Shown one piece after another: positions 44,975 through 54,508 of a DNA stretch of 64,000 nucleotides. The notes under the pieces were generated by a model. That model had not been told where the DNA came from, did no database searches, and saw nothing but the letters and a program-made list of their open reading frames with translations. A program made the position numbers and the translations under genes. How positions within the stretch are numbered: position 1 is the stretch's first letter; every line of letters starts with the position of its first letter. Source of the stretch: Cyclobacteriaceae bacterium (GTDB taxonomy: Bacteria; Bacteroidota; Bacteroidia; Cytophagales; Cyclobacteriaceae); assembly GCA_019638235.1 (NCBI GenBank), contig JAHBUE010000001.1, positions 1,784,492-1,848,491 on the forward strand. Direction: 5' to 3'.

Positions 44975-47900
44975 ATGAGTGAGGAAATCCTTAAAGCGCT
45001 CCTAAGACTTTTTGCTGTAGTAGCCCGCCAGGATGAAGTAACCCGGCAGGAACGTGAACAGGTCAGAACCTTTCTTCGCGAGCACCTCAACGAAGTTAAG
45101 GTTGAATCTTACCTGGTGGTGTTTGACGATTTTGTAAATACTACCGGAAAATTAGAAGGGACTGAGGATTCTTTTAACATCAAACGTATTTGTGCGGAGA
45201 TCAACCAGGGGCTTACACAAAAGCAAAAATATGTGGTGGTGCTGGAATTGGTGAGGCTAATCCTGGCCGATTCTGTAATAACAGAGCGGGAGCAGGAATT
45301 AGTGTTGCTGATCTGCCAATCATTTAAAATCAGTAAAGCCGACCTTGAGTCGATTAAAACATTTTTAGCAGGGCAGGAGTCATCTCATCTTGACCTCCCC
45401 GGTCTTCTCATCATCGACCCGAATGAAGATGTGAATTTCAGGCATGCACTACATATCCGAAGAAAAAACCTGAAAGGATTTATAGAAATACTTTACCTGC
45501 AGCAAGCTGAGTTATACCTGGTGAAATACATCGGTAAGTCGGATGTTTACCTTAATGGCGTACCATTTCGCTCTGGCTCCATACAAGTGTTTAGCGTAGG
45601 AAGCACGCTGCGTTGGGATAAAGATGAGCCTGTTTATTATGGCGATATATTGAGCCGTTTTAAACAACTTGATAAAGGTGAACGGATTTCGTTTGAAGCT
45701 ACAGATATTCATTTCAAATTTAAAAACGGTGGAATTGGTTTGCAACGGGTAAACCTGGCCGAAGAATCGGGTAACTTAGTGGCGTTGATGGGTGCAAGCG
45801 GTTCGGGTAAATCCACCTTGCTGCATGTGTTAAACGGTTCTGAAAAACCTACAAGCGGCCAGGTGCTGGTTAACGGTATCAATATCCATAAAGAACCCGA
45901 AAAAATTGAAGGTGTAATAGGCTTTGTTCCCCAGGATGATTTACTTATTGAAGACCTTACCGTATATCAAAACCTGTACTATGCTGCCAAACTTTGCTTC
46001 AGCGACCTGAGCGAAGAGAGAATAAACGCGCTGGTGATGGAAACATTAGAAGACCTCGGGCTTGCCGAACGCAAAGACCTGAAGGTAGGATCGCCACTTC
46101 AAAAAACAATTAGTGGTGGTCAACGCAAGCGACTTAATATTGGCCTGGAGTTGTTACGCGAGCCGGCCATCTTGTTTTGCGATGAACCCACCAGCGGTCT
46201 TTCATCACGCGATTCGGAGAATATTATTGATTTGCTGAAAGAACTTTCCTTAAAAGGAAAACTTGTCTTTGCCGTAATACACCAACCATCATCCGATATT
46301 TTTAAGAAATTCGACCGGCTGCTCATATTGGATACAGGCGGGTACCAGATTTATTATGGAAACCCTGTAGATGCCATCGTATATTTCAAACGCGCCACCG
46401 ACATGATTAACAGCGATGTGGGCGAATGCTATGAATGTGGTAACGTTAACCCTGAACAGATATTTAATATTATCGAAACAAAGGTTATTAATGAATACGG
46501 ACAATTTACCAATGAACGAAAGGTATTACCCGAGCAATGGTTTGGTATGTACCGGCAATCGGGCGGCCATGCGTTAGCGCGTGCTTCTGAAAAGCCCGTT
46601 AAATCAACACTACGCATACCGGGCAGGTTAAAACAAATAAAACTTTTTTCCCTGCGCGATATACAGGCCAAGATTCACAACCGCCAATACATGATTATTA
46701 ACCTGCTGGAGGCTCCCCTGCTGGCTTTTATCCTTGCCTTTATTGTGCGGTATTATAACGTTGACGATAAACTGCATGTAGGTTACGTGTTTTCCAAAAA
46801 CCTGAACCTGCCCGCTTACCTGTTCATGAGCATTATTGTGGCGTTGTTTATGGGGCTTACTGTTAGTGCGGAAGAGATCATACGCGACAGAAAGATACTC
46901 AAGCGCGAGGCATTTCTGCATTTGAGCCGAAGCAGTTACCTGCTTTCTAAAATCGGTATTTTATTCTTGTTATCGGCTATTCAAACACTCACCTTTGTAT
47001 TGGTGGGAAACTATATTCTTGAAATAAAAGGAATGTTGTTTGAACATTGGCTGATTTTATTTGCTGTTTCCTGTTTTGCAAATACACTGGGGCTTAATAT
47101 TTCTTCAGCCTTTAATTCAGCAGTTACCATTTACATTTTAATTCCGTTGCTGATCATCCCGCAACTTATTCTTAGCGGAGTAGTGGTGAAGTTTGACAAA
47201 TTAAACCCAACAATCGGCAACACGGCAACGGTACCGCTTGTGGGCGATGTTATGGCTTCGCGATGGGCGTTTGAAGCGGCAATGGTAACGCAATTCAAAG
47301 ACAACAAGTATGAACAGGAGTTTTACCTGTACGATAAAATCATGGCCGATGCTGATTATCGCAAAATCTATTTTATCCCTGAACTGGAGAGTAAACTTCA
47401 ATTCTGTTTGGCGAACCGTGTTACCAATGATCCGGAACTAAAACGCAAATACAACTCAGATATTAACTTAGTTCGCATGGAAATCAGGCGCGAAGCTAAA
47501 GAAGCCGGAAGAGAGCACTACGAATGGCTTGATAACTTAGATGTAAACCATTTCGACTCGACAACTTATAACGAGGCTATAAGTTTTTTAGGTAATCTGC
47601 GCAGATTGTATATAAACCGGTACAACAAGGCCGATGGTGAAAAGGAAAAGAAAATTACACAGATGACGGAAACCATGGAGGGGACACGCGCATACGAAAA
47701 GCTTCGTAATGAATACCGCAACGAAGCCATAGTAGAGTTTGTTAAGAACCTGACAGAAACGCACCGGATTATTGAAAAAGATGGTAAACTGATTCAAAAG
47801 ATTTACCCGATCTACAAAGACCCAGACCCTGACCACGTTATTGATTTTGATGCCCAGTTTTACATGCCTAAAAAGCACTTTCTTAACTCGAATATGGACA

Positions 47901-48031
47901 CCCTGTTTTTCAATACTGGTGTAATCTGGTCGATGACACTGGTACTGGCTATTGCGCTGTATTTTGATGTGCTGCGCAGAATCATTGATGGTTTTGGTAA
48001 TCTTTCTAACCCCCTGAATCGCAGGGTTTAA
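44975..48031 (+). CDS. ABCG-type transporter with TerB-like and FHA-like N-terminus
   Basis: 1,018 residues from the ATG at 44975 (MSEEILKALLRLFAVVARQD). Residues 1-135 look like a TerB-type helical domain (ADSVITEREQELVLLICQ at about 98-115). Residues 155-232 resemble an FHA domain (KYIGKSDVYLNGVPF near 184). The ABC domain follows with Walker A GASGSGKST at 273-281, signature ISGGQRKRLNI, and FCDEPTSGL. After it come six membrane segments of ABC-2 type (LLEAPLLAFILAFIVRYY; FLLSAIQTLTFVLVGNY; YILIPLLIIPQLILSG) and a long soluble loop of about 240 residues before the last helix. The order ATPase-then-permease in one chain is that of ABCG half-transporters. Substrate unknown. The N-terminal assignments are moderate. 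Confidence 0.86.
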   Translation: MSEEILKALLRLFAVVARQDEVTRQEREQVRTFLREHLNEVKVESYLVVFDDFVNTTGKLEGTEDSFNIKRICAEINQGLTQKQKYVVVLELVRLILADSVITEREQELVLLICQSFKISKADLESIKTFLAGQESSHLDLPGLLIIDPNEDVNFRHALHIRRKNLKGFIEILYLQQAELYLVKYIGKSDVYLNGVPFRSGSIQVFSVGSTLRWDKDEPVYYGDILSRFKQLDKGERISFEATDIHFKFKNGGIGLQRVNLAEESGNLVALMGASGSGKSTLLHVLNGSEKPTSGQVLVNGINIHKEPEKIEGVIGFVPQDDLLIEDLTVYQNLYYAAKLCFSDLSEERINALVMETLEDLGLAERKDLKVGSPLQKTISGGQRKRLNIGLELLREPAILFCDEPTSGLSSRDSENIIDLLKELSLKGKLVFAVIHQPSSDIFKKFDRLLILDTGGYQIYYGNPVDAIVYFKRATDMINSDVGECYECGNVNPEQIFNIIETKVINEYGQFTNERKVLPEQWFGMYRQSGGHALARASEKPVKSTLRIPGRLKQIKLFSLRDIQAKIHNRQYMIINLLEAPLLAFILAFIVRYYNVDDKLHVGYVFSKNLNLPAYLFMSIIVALFMGLTVSAEEIIRDRKILKREAFLHLSRSSYLLSKIGILFLLSAIQTLTFVLVGNYILEIKGMLFEHWLILFAVSCFANTLGLNISSAFNSAVTIYILIPLLIIPQLILSGVVVKFDKLNPTIGNTATVPLVGDVMASRWAFEAAMVTQFKDNKYEQEFYLYDKIMADADYRKIYFIPELESKLQFCLANRVTNDPELKRKYNSDINLVRMEIRREAKEAGREHYEWLDNLDVNHFDSTTYNEAISFLGNLRRLYINRYNKADGEKEKKITQMTETMEGTRAYEKLRNEYRNEAIVEFVKNLTETHRIIEKDGKLIQKIYPIYKDPDPDHVIDFDAQFYMPKKHFLNSNMDTLFFNTGVIWSMTLVLAIALYFDVLRRIIDGFGNLSNPLNRRV

Positions 48032-48113
48032 TCGTTACTGTTCAGTGAAGTAACACTGCACGTTTTTCATTCCGGTGAATTCCATTAATTTTGCAGTGAA
48101 ATTTTCGGCCACC

Positions 48114-48167
48114 ATGATTGTATTATTGTTTATCCTGTTAATCCTGATCTTCGTAAGGATATTCTGA
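48114..48167 (+). CDS. possible 17-residue membrane peptide
   Basis: The ORF reads MIVLLFILLILIFVRIF and ends one base before the ydcF start. It is almost wholly hydrophobic with a single Arg near the C-terminus, which fits a one-helix membrane peptide. TAATTTTG at 48086-48093 fits a -7 promoter element upstream. It may equally be a leader that couples translation to ydcF, or a chance ORF. Confidence 0.35.
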   Translation: MIVLLFILLILIFVRIF

Positions 48168-48168
48168 C

Positions 48169-48933
48169 ATGTTTTTTACACTCTCCAAAATCCTTGGATA
48201 CCTCACCTCTCCGCTTGTTTGGGTTTGCGGACTGTTAGTTGCCTCCCTTATTGTAAAGAGCAAACGTTGGAAAACCAGGTTACAGTATTCATCAATTGTA
48301 ATACTGTTGTTCTTCTCAAACGATTTTATCGCCAATGAAGTAATGCGATTGTGGGAAGTTTCGCCAACACCCTATTCAAAAATAGACAAGGTGTACAGCT
48401 ATGGCATATTGCTTACGGGCGTTACCAGTACAGATAACCAACCGGAAGACAGGGTATATTTTCAGCGCGGTGCCGACCGGGTAGTGCATACAGTTGATTT
48501 GTACAAACGTGGCATCATAAAGAAAATTTTAGTGGCCGGTGGCAGCGGCCGGTTGCTGACAACCGGCAGGAGGGAAGCGGACGATATTGTAAAAGCGCTT
48601 TCGCTGATGGGCGTGCCACGCGAGGATATTCTTATTGAAAACGAATCGCGTAATACGACTGAATCAGCACACAATGTAAAGGCTATGCTTGCCGGGCCGG
48701 ATTCGGTTAACTTATTATTGATTACCTCAGCTTTTCACATGCGCAGGTCGGAAGGGTGCTTCCGAAAGGCAGGGATGACTCCCGATACCTTTAGTACAGA
48801 TTTTTATACGCACCCGCGTTACTTTACACCTGATGTTTTATTAGTGCCAAAAATTGAGGCACTTAAAATCTGGCAGAAATTATTCAGGGAATGGACAGGC
48901 ATTATAGCCTATCGGTTGGCCGGGTATATCTGA
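48169..48933 (+). CDS. YdcF/ElyC-like DUF218 membrane protein
   Basis: 254 residues. Two membrane helices lie at the start (LTSPLVWVCGLLVASLIV and SIVILLFFSNDFIA). The DUF218 domain has AGGSGRLLTTGRREADD near 120 and ENESRNTTESAHN near 162, then LLLITSAFHMRRS near 183. In Proteobacteria relatives (ElyC, SanA) affect envelope integrity and peptidoglycan precursors. A single-base gap separates it from the tiny ORF upstream. Confidence 0.88.
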   Translation: MFFTLSKILGYLTSPLVWVCGLLVASLIVKSKRWKTRLQYSSIVILLFFSNDFIANEVMRLWEVSPTPYSKIDKVYSYGILLTGVTSTDNQPEDRVYFQRGADRVVHTVDLYKRGIIKKILVAGGSGRLLTTGRREADDIVKALSLMGVPREDILIENESRNTTESAHNVKAMLAGPDSVNLLLITSAFHMRRSEGCFRKAGMTPDTFSTDFYTHPRYFTPDVLLVPKIEALKIWQKLFREWTGIIAYRLAGYI

Positions 48934-48940
48934 AAACAGT

Positions 48941-49210
48941 TTACAATACACTGTCCTTTCGCCATCCTTCCCGTGCCTCCTGGTTGAGGTAAGAAGTAAG
49001 GCTGTCTAAGTTTGAGAACACCTGTATTTTTTGAGGCTCACTTTCTGGTTCAGCAGAAGGAAACATCACTTCCACAAAAAAGCCTTTTACCATGTACAGT
49101 GAATAGTGGCAACTGTTACGTACCTGTTTTCCGATAAGCGTTCCTTTTTGACGCAGGTAGGAGAGTTGCTGCTCGTGTGAAAAACGTTGGAAGAAGAATT
49201 TAGTGAACAT
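48941..49210 (-). CDS. short conserved hypothetical protein
   Basis: 89 residues, soluble, with a basic N-terminus (FTKFFFQRFSHEQQLSYLRQ) and an acidic stretch in the middle. No domain recognised. It is convergent with ydcF and its 3' ends are 7 bp apart. The coding pattern is consistent with a real gene. The 201 bp to the next gene hold only the terminator at 49361. Confidence 0.6.
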   Translation of the reverse strand: MFTKFFFQRFSHEQQLSYLRQKGTLIGKQVRNSCHYSLYMVKGFFVEVMFPSAEPESEPQKIQVFSNLDSLTSYLNQEAREGWRKDSVL

Positions 49211-49360
49211 ATAGCTACTGGTATATGGCCCATTTATGCAAAGTACATTCCATAGCCGAATAGGCTTGTTTCGAGCAGATTTAAGGAACCTGGTTGGTTG
49301 TCGTGTCCTAAAATGGGATTTTTCTTCTAAAAATGAGGCTTGGAACTGGGAGTAAATAAA

Positions 49361-49388
49361 AAAGCAGCCGGGTTATTCCGGCTGCTTT
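49361..49388 (-). terminator. terminator of the GDSL-lipoprotein gene
   Basis: A perfect 11-bp stem (AAAGCAGCCGG at 49361-49371, CCGGCTGCTTT at 49378-49388) with a six-base loop and a T-tract on the minus strand. It lies 24 bp beyond the GDSL gene stop. Confidence 0.85.
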
Positions 49389-49411
49389 CAGGTTTAGGTT
49401 ATGTAAATCGG

Positions 49412-51064
49412 TTAATACGAATTGCCTGGTGAAATAGGAGTTCTTGTTCCCCTGTATTTGGTAATATCAGCTTTCGGTATGGTTGAACCGAACTTGGCAT
49501 TAATGGCATCTATAAAGATGTTAGCCAAAAATGCGTATCCTCTTCCGTTAGGATGGACACCATCTTCCGAGAACCCCGCATAAGGAGGCGTGATGCTTGG
49601 AGTCAGCAAAATGCCATTTACCATTGTTCCCTGTGTAGCTACAAGATTATTTAAACCTGCGTTTACGTCAGCCAGCGCCAGACGGTCACCACTGCCAGCA
49701 ACAATATTGGCAATAATTTGATTGAAGGCATCAACCCGATCTCTTATCTCAACAATCTCTGATGGGACAAGTACGTATTGATCACCCAGCGGTACAGTTA
49801 TACCGTTAATTGCCTGCGGGTTTCCGCCCACGCACGTACCTAAAACCGACCCTGCTGTTAATGTTATCAGGTCTGTTGACGTGGTTTGCCGGGCTTGCCT
49901 GTAAGGTTCCAATGCTGCACGTTGTTCCGGAGTTATCATCCCCAGTCCGGTAAGTGCATCAAATCCTGGTCCCAGGTCTGTTAGGGTTTTATCATGTATC
50001 AAAATAGGGTTGTTGGCAGAAGCTGAAAATGAAACTTTGCGTGCGTCTAATTGTGCTGCCGTTCCGAAAGCACCGCCAAAAGCAGGGTCTTTTAAACCGT
50101 CTAATACCTGGTTATATCCTGCGAATCCTGCATTGACTGCACCAGCCGTACCGGCATCCATCGGTATGTTATTCCATCTTACGGTGAAAAAGAACGGAAT
50201 TGAAGTTACATACGGGATGTTAGCCACAACACCTTTGGCGTCCGGGAGGTTGCCCAGCAATGTGGCTATGACTCCACCATATCGGGTTTGAAAATCAGCA
50301 GCAGATGTTAAAATTGCCGGGTTAGAACCTCCGCCCGTAGCGTAGCCCAACACATCGTTGTTGCCTACTTCAACTAAGAAAAACGTTGGCTGCGCAGCAA
50401 CAGCATCACCTAAAATTGTTGATGTGCCGGGGTTTGATGCAAATCGTGATGCGTAGTATAAACCGAATGCCGGGTTTGGTGATGATGGCACCAATAGTTC
50501 GCCAACGGTAATTCCGGGAACACCAAAATTATTGAGCTTGGTTTTGTCTCCACTGTAAGCCCATGCCGGTGATTGCGGACTTAATGCAGTATTATAAGGC
50601 GCAGGCAATGCCTCGGTAGCAGGCCCTGGAGAAGGGCAGGTTGTAGCAGGCAATGCCGGTCTTCCTGCCGGTGCAGGACCAGCCGCACGCGGACCAGCTC
50701 CATCCGGATCAAACAAAACCAACCGGCCAAGCGGAATGTCTGTTGATGGGATGAATGATGAAAAACCATTCTCGGAATTTATATCAGGCTGGTTAAACTC
50801 ACCGGTTGCACCGGCATACACCATCTGCTGATGAATAATTTTACCGATGGATTCATTTTGCCCTGCCGTAAAAAGCGCATTCGATTGTAAACCTGCGGCA
50901 AGTGAGTTTCCGATGGTTACAAACTTTGACACGTTTATGTTGGCGCCAATGCTACCGGTAGGTTGACTTGGGACATTTGGATCTTTAAGTTCTGCAACCT
51001 CTTGCGTACAGCCAAAAATCAAAGCTGCCGAAAAGAGTATGGATAGTTTATTATATTTTTTCAT
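49412..51064 (-). CDS. SGNH/GDSL hydrolase lipoprotein
   Basis: 550 residues with a lipobox (LIFGCTQEV, Cys near residue 19). The GDSL blocks are TIGNSLAAGLQ near 49 (block I, Ser as GNSL), VEVGNNDVLGY near 232 (block III) and DGVHPNGRGYAF near 508 (block V with the catalytic DxxH). Such enzymes are surface esterases, lipases or carbohydrate deacetylases. It lies 25 bp downstream of a TonB receptor gene on the same strand, so the two probably form a nutrient-uptake pair in which the lipoprotein processes or binds the substrate at the cell surface. Confidence 0.88.
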   Translation of the reverse strand: MKKYNKLSILFSAALIFGCTQEVAELKDPNVPSQPTGSIGANINVSKFVTIGNSLAAGLQSNALFTAGQNESIGKIIHQQMVYAGATGEFNQPDINSENGFSSFIPSTDIPLGRLVLFDPDGAGPRAAGPAPAGRPALPATTCPSPGPATEALPAPYNTALSPQSPAWAYSGDKTKLNNFGVPGITVGELLVPSSPNPAFGLYYASRFASNPGTSTILGDAVAAQPTFFLVEVGNNDVLGYATGGGSNPAILTSAADFQTRYGGVIATLLGNLPDAKGVVANIPYVTSIPFFFTVRWNNIPMDAGTAGAVNAGFAGYNQVLDGLKDPAFGGAFGTAAQLDARKVSFSASANNPILIHDKTLTDLGPGFDALTGLGMITPEQRAALEPYRQARQTTSTDLITLTAGSVLGTCVGGNPQAINGITVPLGDQYVLVPSEIVEIRDRVDAFNQIIANIVAGSGDRLALADVNAGLNNLVATQGTMVNGILLTPSITPPYAGFSEDGVHPNGRGYAFLANIFIDAINAKFGSTIPKADITKYRGTRTPISPGNSY

Positions 51065-51088
51065 AGGACGATATTTTTATCTCTTGTG

Positions 51089-53827
51089 TTATTTAAAAAA
51101 CTCATCAAATACAATGGAAACATAATACATCTGGCCTACGAATGGCCCGCCAATGTTGGTTCTGTAATCTCCCTGTCCCAGGTTTGTTCCACCAAGTTTA
51201 ACAACAGATTTGATTGAGGGTACACGACAACTGACTGCGGCATCAAGCACACCGAATTCGGGTACTTCCCATGTTCCGTAAGAAGAGAACCACTCAAAGC
51301 CTTGCTGCCAACGGTAGTTAACATTGAAGCCTATGTTTTTGGTGAGTTTCCTGTTGCCAATACCAACGTTGAATTTGTTGTTAGGTGTGTTAAACCCTGC
51401 ATTATAAACACGACCTGGAACTTCATCCATAGAGAAGTTGGCATAGTTGTAATTTGCGTTCAGCGTATATCCTTTTGGCAAGTTATAGGTTATACCCACT
51501 CCAATACCAAATGATGTTATCTGTTCAGGTGAGTTTGAATACAGACTGAATATAGTTCCCGGAGCAAGTGTCTGCCCGTGGTGAGTGGTGGCTGTTTTAC
51601 TGGCCACAAAGTCAGTACCGATAAAATCGTTGTATATATTATAATACATATTCAAATCAACCAACACATTATTGCTGAACAGCCCCTTGTATCCTACTTC
51701 AAGAGCCTTGAGTTGTTCGGGCTGTACATACGGCACATTGGTTTCTGCTAACAAAGCAGGGTTACCGCCTACAGGATTTCCTTGAGCGTCAAGTGATCCT
51801 CCGGTAGCCTGGTAGGCCCTGTATGAATCGCGGGTGTACGATCCGCCATTGTGCACGCCATAACGTGCTGCATTTGCTTCTGTGCTTCCAAGCAGGATGG
51901 CATCAGATGCGGGGAAGTAAATAAACTGTGCCTGTGTTTGCGGGTTTCTGAAACCGGTCTGGAAAGAAGCGCGAATGTTATGATTCTCAGAGAACGTGTA
52001 CACACCAGAAATACGGGGTGTTACTTGTCCGTCAAAGTTTTCATTTTTATCATACCGGATAGAACCTGTTAGTTTTAATCCGCCAAAGGTTTTGGCTATC
52101 TGGGTGTAAGCCCCGAATTCATTAATCTTGATTCTTTCAAAATTTGCTTCGGCACGGCTTGGTGCATCCGGATCTTCATTCAGGATGGTGCCATCTGTTG
52201 ACAAATCATATTGTCTTACATTTCCTCCTACCATTACTTCAGCAAACTTTATTTCGTTTTTGAAGTTGTAATTGAATTCACCATGCCATATCCGTGAGTT
52301 GTCTTTAAAAGTGGCCCCCGGAGGGCTTCCCTGGAAAAAGGCATTGCGAACATTATTAACAAGTGTGTTGAACTGAGGTGTACCTACAGGGGGTCTGTTA
52401 CGGTCTGCCCATGCACGTGCCGCAGCATGATTACCGGCCGGTACATCAGGAGCGTTTCCGCTGAAAGCATTCAGGTAATCTGGTACCCATGATGCAGCAG
52501 AGGGGCTGTAGGTTTCGTTCATGTACGAACCCAACGCCAACAGATTGTATGAATCGCCTGCATCAGTTTGTGTCAGGTATCCGCGCACAAAGAAGTTATC
52601 AGATTTAAGTTCTAATTTTTGAAATACCTGTGTAAAGTTTCGCAGGGCGTATTTTGCATCTCCCTGGTAAACCGCATCGCCAGAACCAAAACGGTAGTTG
52701 TATGAAAGTTCCATACGGTCCGTAATACGATAGTGCAACGCTACATCAGCTTTTATACTTCTTGCTGAATAGTCGTCAATAATGTCTTCTTCTCTGAAGC
52801 CTGTTCTTCTGAGTGTTGTAGGGAAACCGGGAATTGAAATAACCGCTTCATCACCATACAAATTCACACCGTCAAAATCAGGCGATCCCGAAAGATCTGT
52901 TTCTGAATTGGCTCTCAAACGATCTTGCCTGTAGTCGTTTGCTTTCCAGTCTTGGGCATCCTGAAAAGAGAAATTTACTTTGAAGGCAAACTTGTTGTTG
53001 AATGCTTTTGCGTAGCGTACACCGAAGTTGTACATCGGGAATGCTTCTCCCTGTGCGTCAGAGGTTGTAATGCCCGCTTTAAACAACGCGCTTAATCCCT
53101 GAAACTCAAAGGGGCTTTTACTGTTCATAATTAAAATACCGTTGAACGCATTGGGGCCGTACAGGGCAGATGCGGCACCGGGTATTAATTCCATGCTTTC
53201 GGCATCCAGTTCGCCAATACCTACAATATTACCAGTAGGGAAATTAAGTATAGGTGCAGATCCGTCAATGCCGTCAATCCATTGTACAAAGCGTTCGTTT
53301 GATATAGTCGCAAAACCGCGTGTGTTAATGGCCGGAAAGTTTAAGCTACTGGATGTTACCTGTACGCCTTTCACATTTGCCAAGGCGTCAAAGTAATCGG
53401 GTACGGGCGCTTGCTGAATGGCTATCAAGTCCATCTTTTCAATAGTTACAGGCGACTGAAGAATGCTTTCTTCCATGCGCGAAGCCGATACTACAATTTC
53501 CTGCCCCAGAATACTCTGCTCTTCCAGGTTAATAGCCAGCCCGGTAGTGTTGGCATTGGTAATGTCTATTTCCTGTACCCGGTAACCTATAAACGAGATT
53601 ATCAGCGTGAGGGGAGGCTCCTGGTTTACCCTTAGGCTGAATTCGCCACTTGTGTTGGTGGTTGTTCCAATCACTTTACCTTTAACAATGATGTTTACAC
53701 CGCCCAAAGGTTCGCCAGTGCTGCTGTCTTTCACTGTTCCGGAAATGTTGGTTTGGGCAAAGGCTGTCGTGATGCATAACAACATGACGAGCGATGTCCC
53801 CAGCAAACGTTTGTAAAACTTCTCCAT
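51089..53827 (-). CDS. TonB-dependent outer-membrane receptor with CarboxypepD_reg domain
   Basis: 912 residues. Signal peptide (LVMLLCITTAFAQ, cut near 25), an N-terminal carboxypeptidase-like regulatory domain (ISGTVKDSSTGEPLGGVNI near 29), a plug with IVVSASRMEESILQSPVTI near 110 and NTRGFATISNERF near 168, and a barrel ending with VSIVFDEFF, with the terminal Phe. It binds a nutrient and passes it into the periplasm with TonB energy. It pairs with the GDSL lipoprotein 24 bp downstream. A palindrome upstream may control it. Confidence 0.94.
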   Translation of the reverse strand: MEKFYKRLLGTSLVMLLCITTAFAQTNISGTVKDSSTGEPLGGVNIIVKGKVIGTTTNTSGEFSLRVNQEPPLTLIISFIGYRVQEIDITNANTTGLAINLEEQSILGQEIVVSASRMEESILQSPVTIEKMDLIAIQQAPVPDYFDALANVKGVQVTSSSLNFPAINTRGFATISNERFVQWIDGIDGSAPILNFPTGNIVGIGELDAESMELIPGAASALYGPNAFNGILIMNSKSPFEFQGLSALFKAGITTSDAQGEAFPMYNFGVRYAKAFNNKFAFKVNFSFQDAQDWKANDYRQDRLRANSETDLSGSPDFDGVNLYGDEAVISIPGFPTTLRRTGFREEDIIDDYSARSIKADVALHYRITDRMELSYNYRFGSGDAVYQGDAKYALRNFTQVFQKLELKSDNFFVRGYLTQTDAGDSYNLLALGSYMNETYSPSAASWVPDYLNAFSGNAPDVPAGNHAAARAWADRNRPPVGTPQFNTLVNNVRNAFFQGSPPGATFKDNSRIWHGEFNYNFKNEIKFAEVMVGGNVRQYDLSTDGTILNEDPDAPSRAEANFERIKINEFGAYTQIAKTFGGLKLTGSIRYDKNENFDGQVTPRISGVYTFSENHNIRASFQTGFRNPQTQAQFIYFPASDAILLGSTEANAARYGVHNGGSYTRDSYRAYQATGGSLDAQGNPVGGNPALLAETNVPYVQPEQLKALEVGYKGLFSNNVLVDLNMYYNIYNDFIGTDFVASKTATTHHGQTLAPGTIFSLYSNSPEQITSFGIGVGITYNLPKGYTLNANYNYANFSMDEVPGRVYNAGFNTPNNKFNVGIGNRKLTKNIGFNVNYRWQQGFEWFSSYGTWEVPEFGVLDAAVSCRVPSIKSVVKLGGTNLGQGDYRTNIGGPFVGQMYYVSIVFDEFFK

Positions 53828-53887
53828 ACGATAGTTTTTTTTAATGGTTGGTTTTGGAATTAAATAATTGTGTTTATTGAAAATGAC

Positions 53888-53941
53888 AAATACGACTGTT
53901 CGTATTTCCCTGAAAAGTACAAAATTTATTCAAAACCCAAA
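53888..53941 (-). promoter_or_regulatory. palindromic operator and promoter upstream of the TonB receptor
   Basis: AAATACGA-CTGT-TCGTATTT at 53888-53907 is a perfect 8-bp inverted repeat about 60 bp upstream of the ATG. On the minus strand a TTTG (53938-53941), 18 nt, TACTTTTC (53912-53919) gives an imperfect Bacteroidota promoter whose expected start lies over the palindrome. That placement suits a repressor. No regulator gene is adjacent. Confidence 0.5.
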
Positions 53942-54070
53942 GAAAACGGTTGCGGTTTCGGTAAAGTAGAACCGGGTAAAAGGAGGTTGAAAGAAGGAGT
54001 TTGAAATTAGTATGCTATGCAGCATATTTTTAAATCCCCTGAATCCCCTAACCCATAGTAGGTGGTGGGA

Positions 54071-54406
54071 TTACTTTCCCTTTTCGCTGCTGATATGTTT
54101 TACTAACCGGTCGCATAGGGCATTGGTTTCCTGCACCATATACTCATCACCGGTGGCCGACAAAATGCTTTGGGCAAGCCCGCCCAGGCAATCAATATAG
54201 AATCGTTTCATTTCATCTACGGGCATGTCTTTCGTCCAGAGGTCGATGCGGAGTGTATTTTTCTGAGCTTCATCCCATAAGGAAATACTAATGCTCTTTG
54301 TTTCGGAAGGGGCGGCATCGGGTTTGTCGGAGGCATCCCACAGAATTTTATCGGGTATGTTGTTTTTGTCTAATTCTACAGTGAAGTTTATGGTGGTTTT
54401 GCGCAT
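54071..54406 (-). CDS. gldC: gliding motility protein GldC
   Basis: 111 residues from the ATG at 54406 (MRKTTINFTVELDKNNIPD). The KSISISLWDEAQKNTLRID run near 39 and DLWTKDMPVDEMKRFY near 58 are typical of GldC. GldC is a cytoplasmic accessory of gliding/T9SS in Flavobacterium and is not essential for secretion. The upstream 100 bp is composed of TTTGAAGATTT words. The scoB gene follows on the same strand upstream by 103 bp. Confidence 0.88.
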   Translation of the reverse strand: MRKTTINFTVELDKNNIPDKILWDASDKPDAAPSETKSISISLWDEAQKNTLRIDLWTKDMPVDEMKRFYIDCLGGLAQSILSATGDEYMVQETNALCDRLVKHISSEKGK

Positions 54407-54508
54407 GACTTTAATAATTTGAAGATTTTTTAATTTGAAGATTTGAAAATGAATTGAGTTGAAAATTAGTTCTGTGGCAAGATAGGCTATTTTCAAATGA
54501 GCACATCT
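54407..54508. repeat. TTTGAAGATTTG word spacer between gldC and scoB
   Basis: Most of the gap is built of the words TTTGAAGATTT, TTAATTTGAAG and ATTTGAAAATG, with CATCTTCAAATTAAC at the far side. It has no supportable coding content. Confidence 0.6.
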
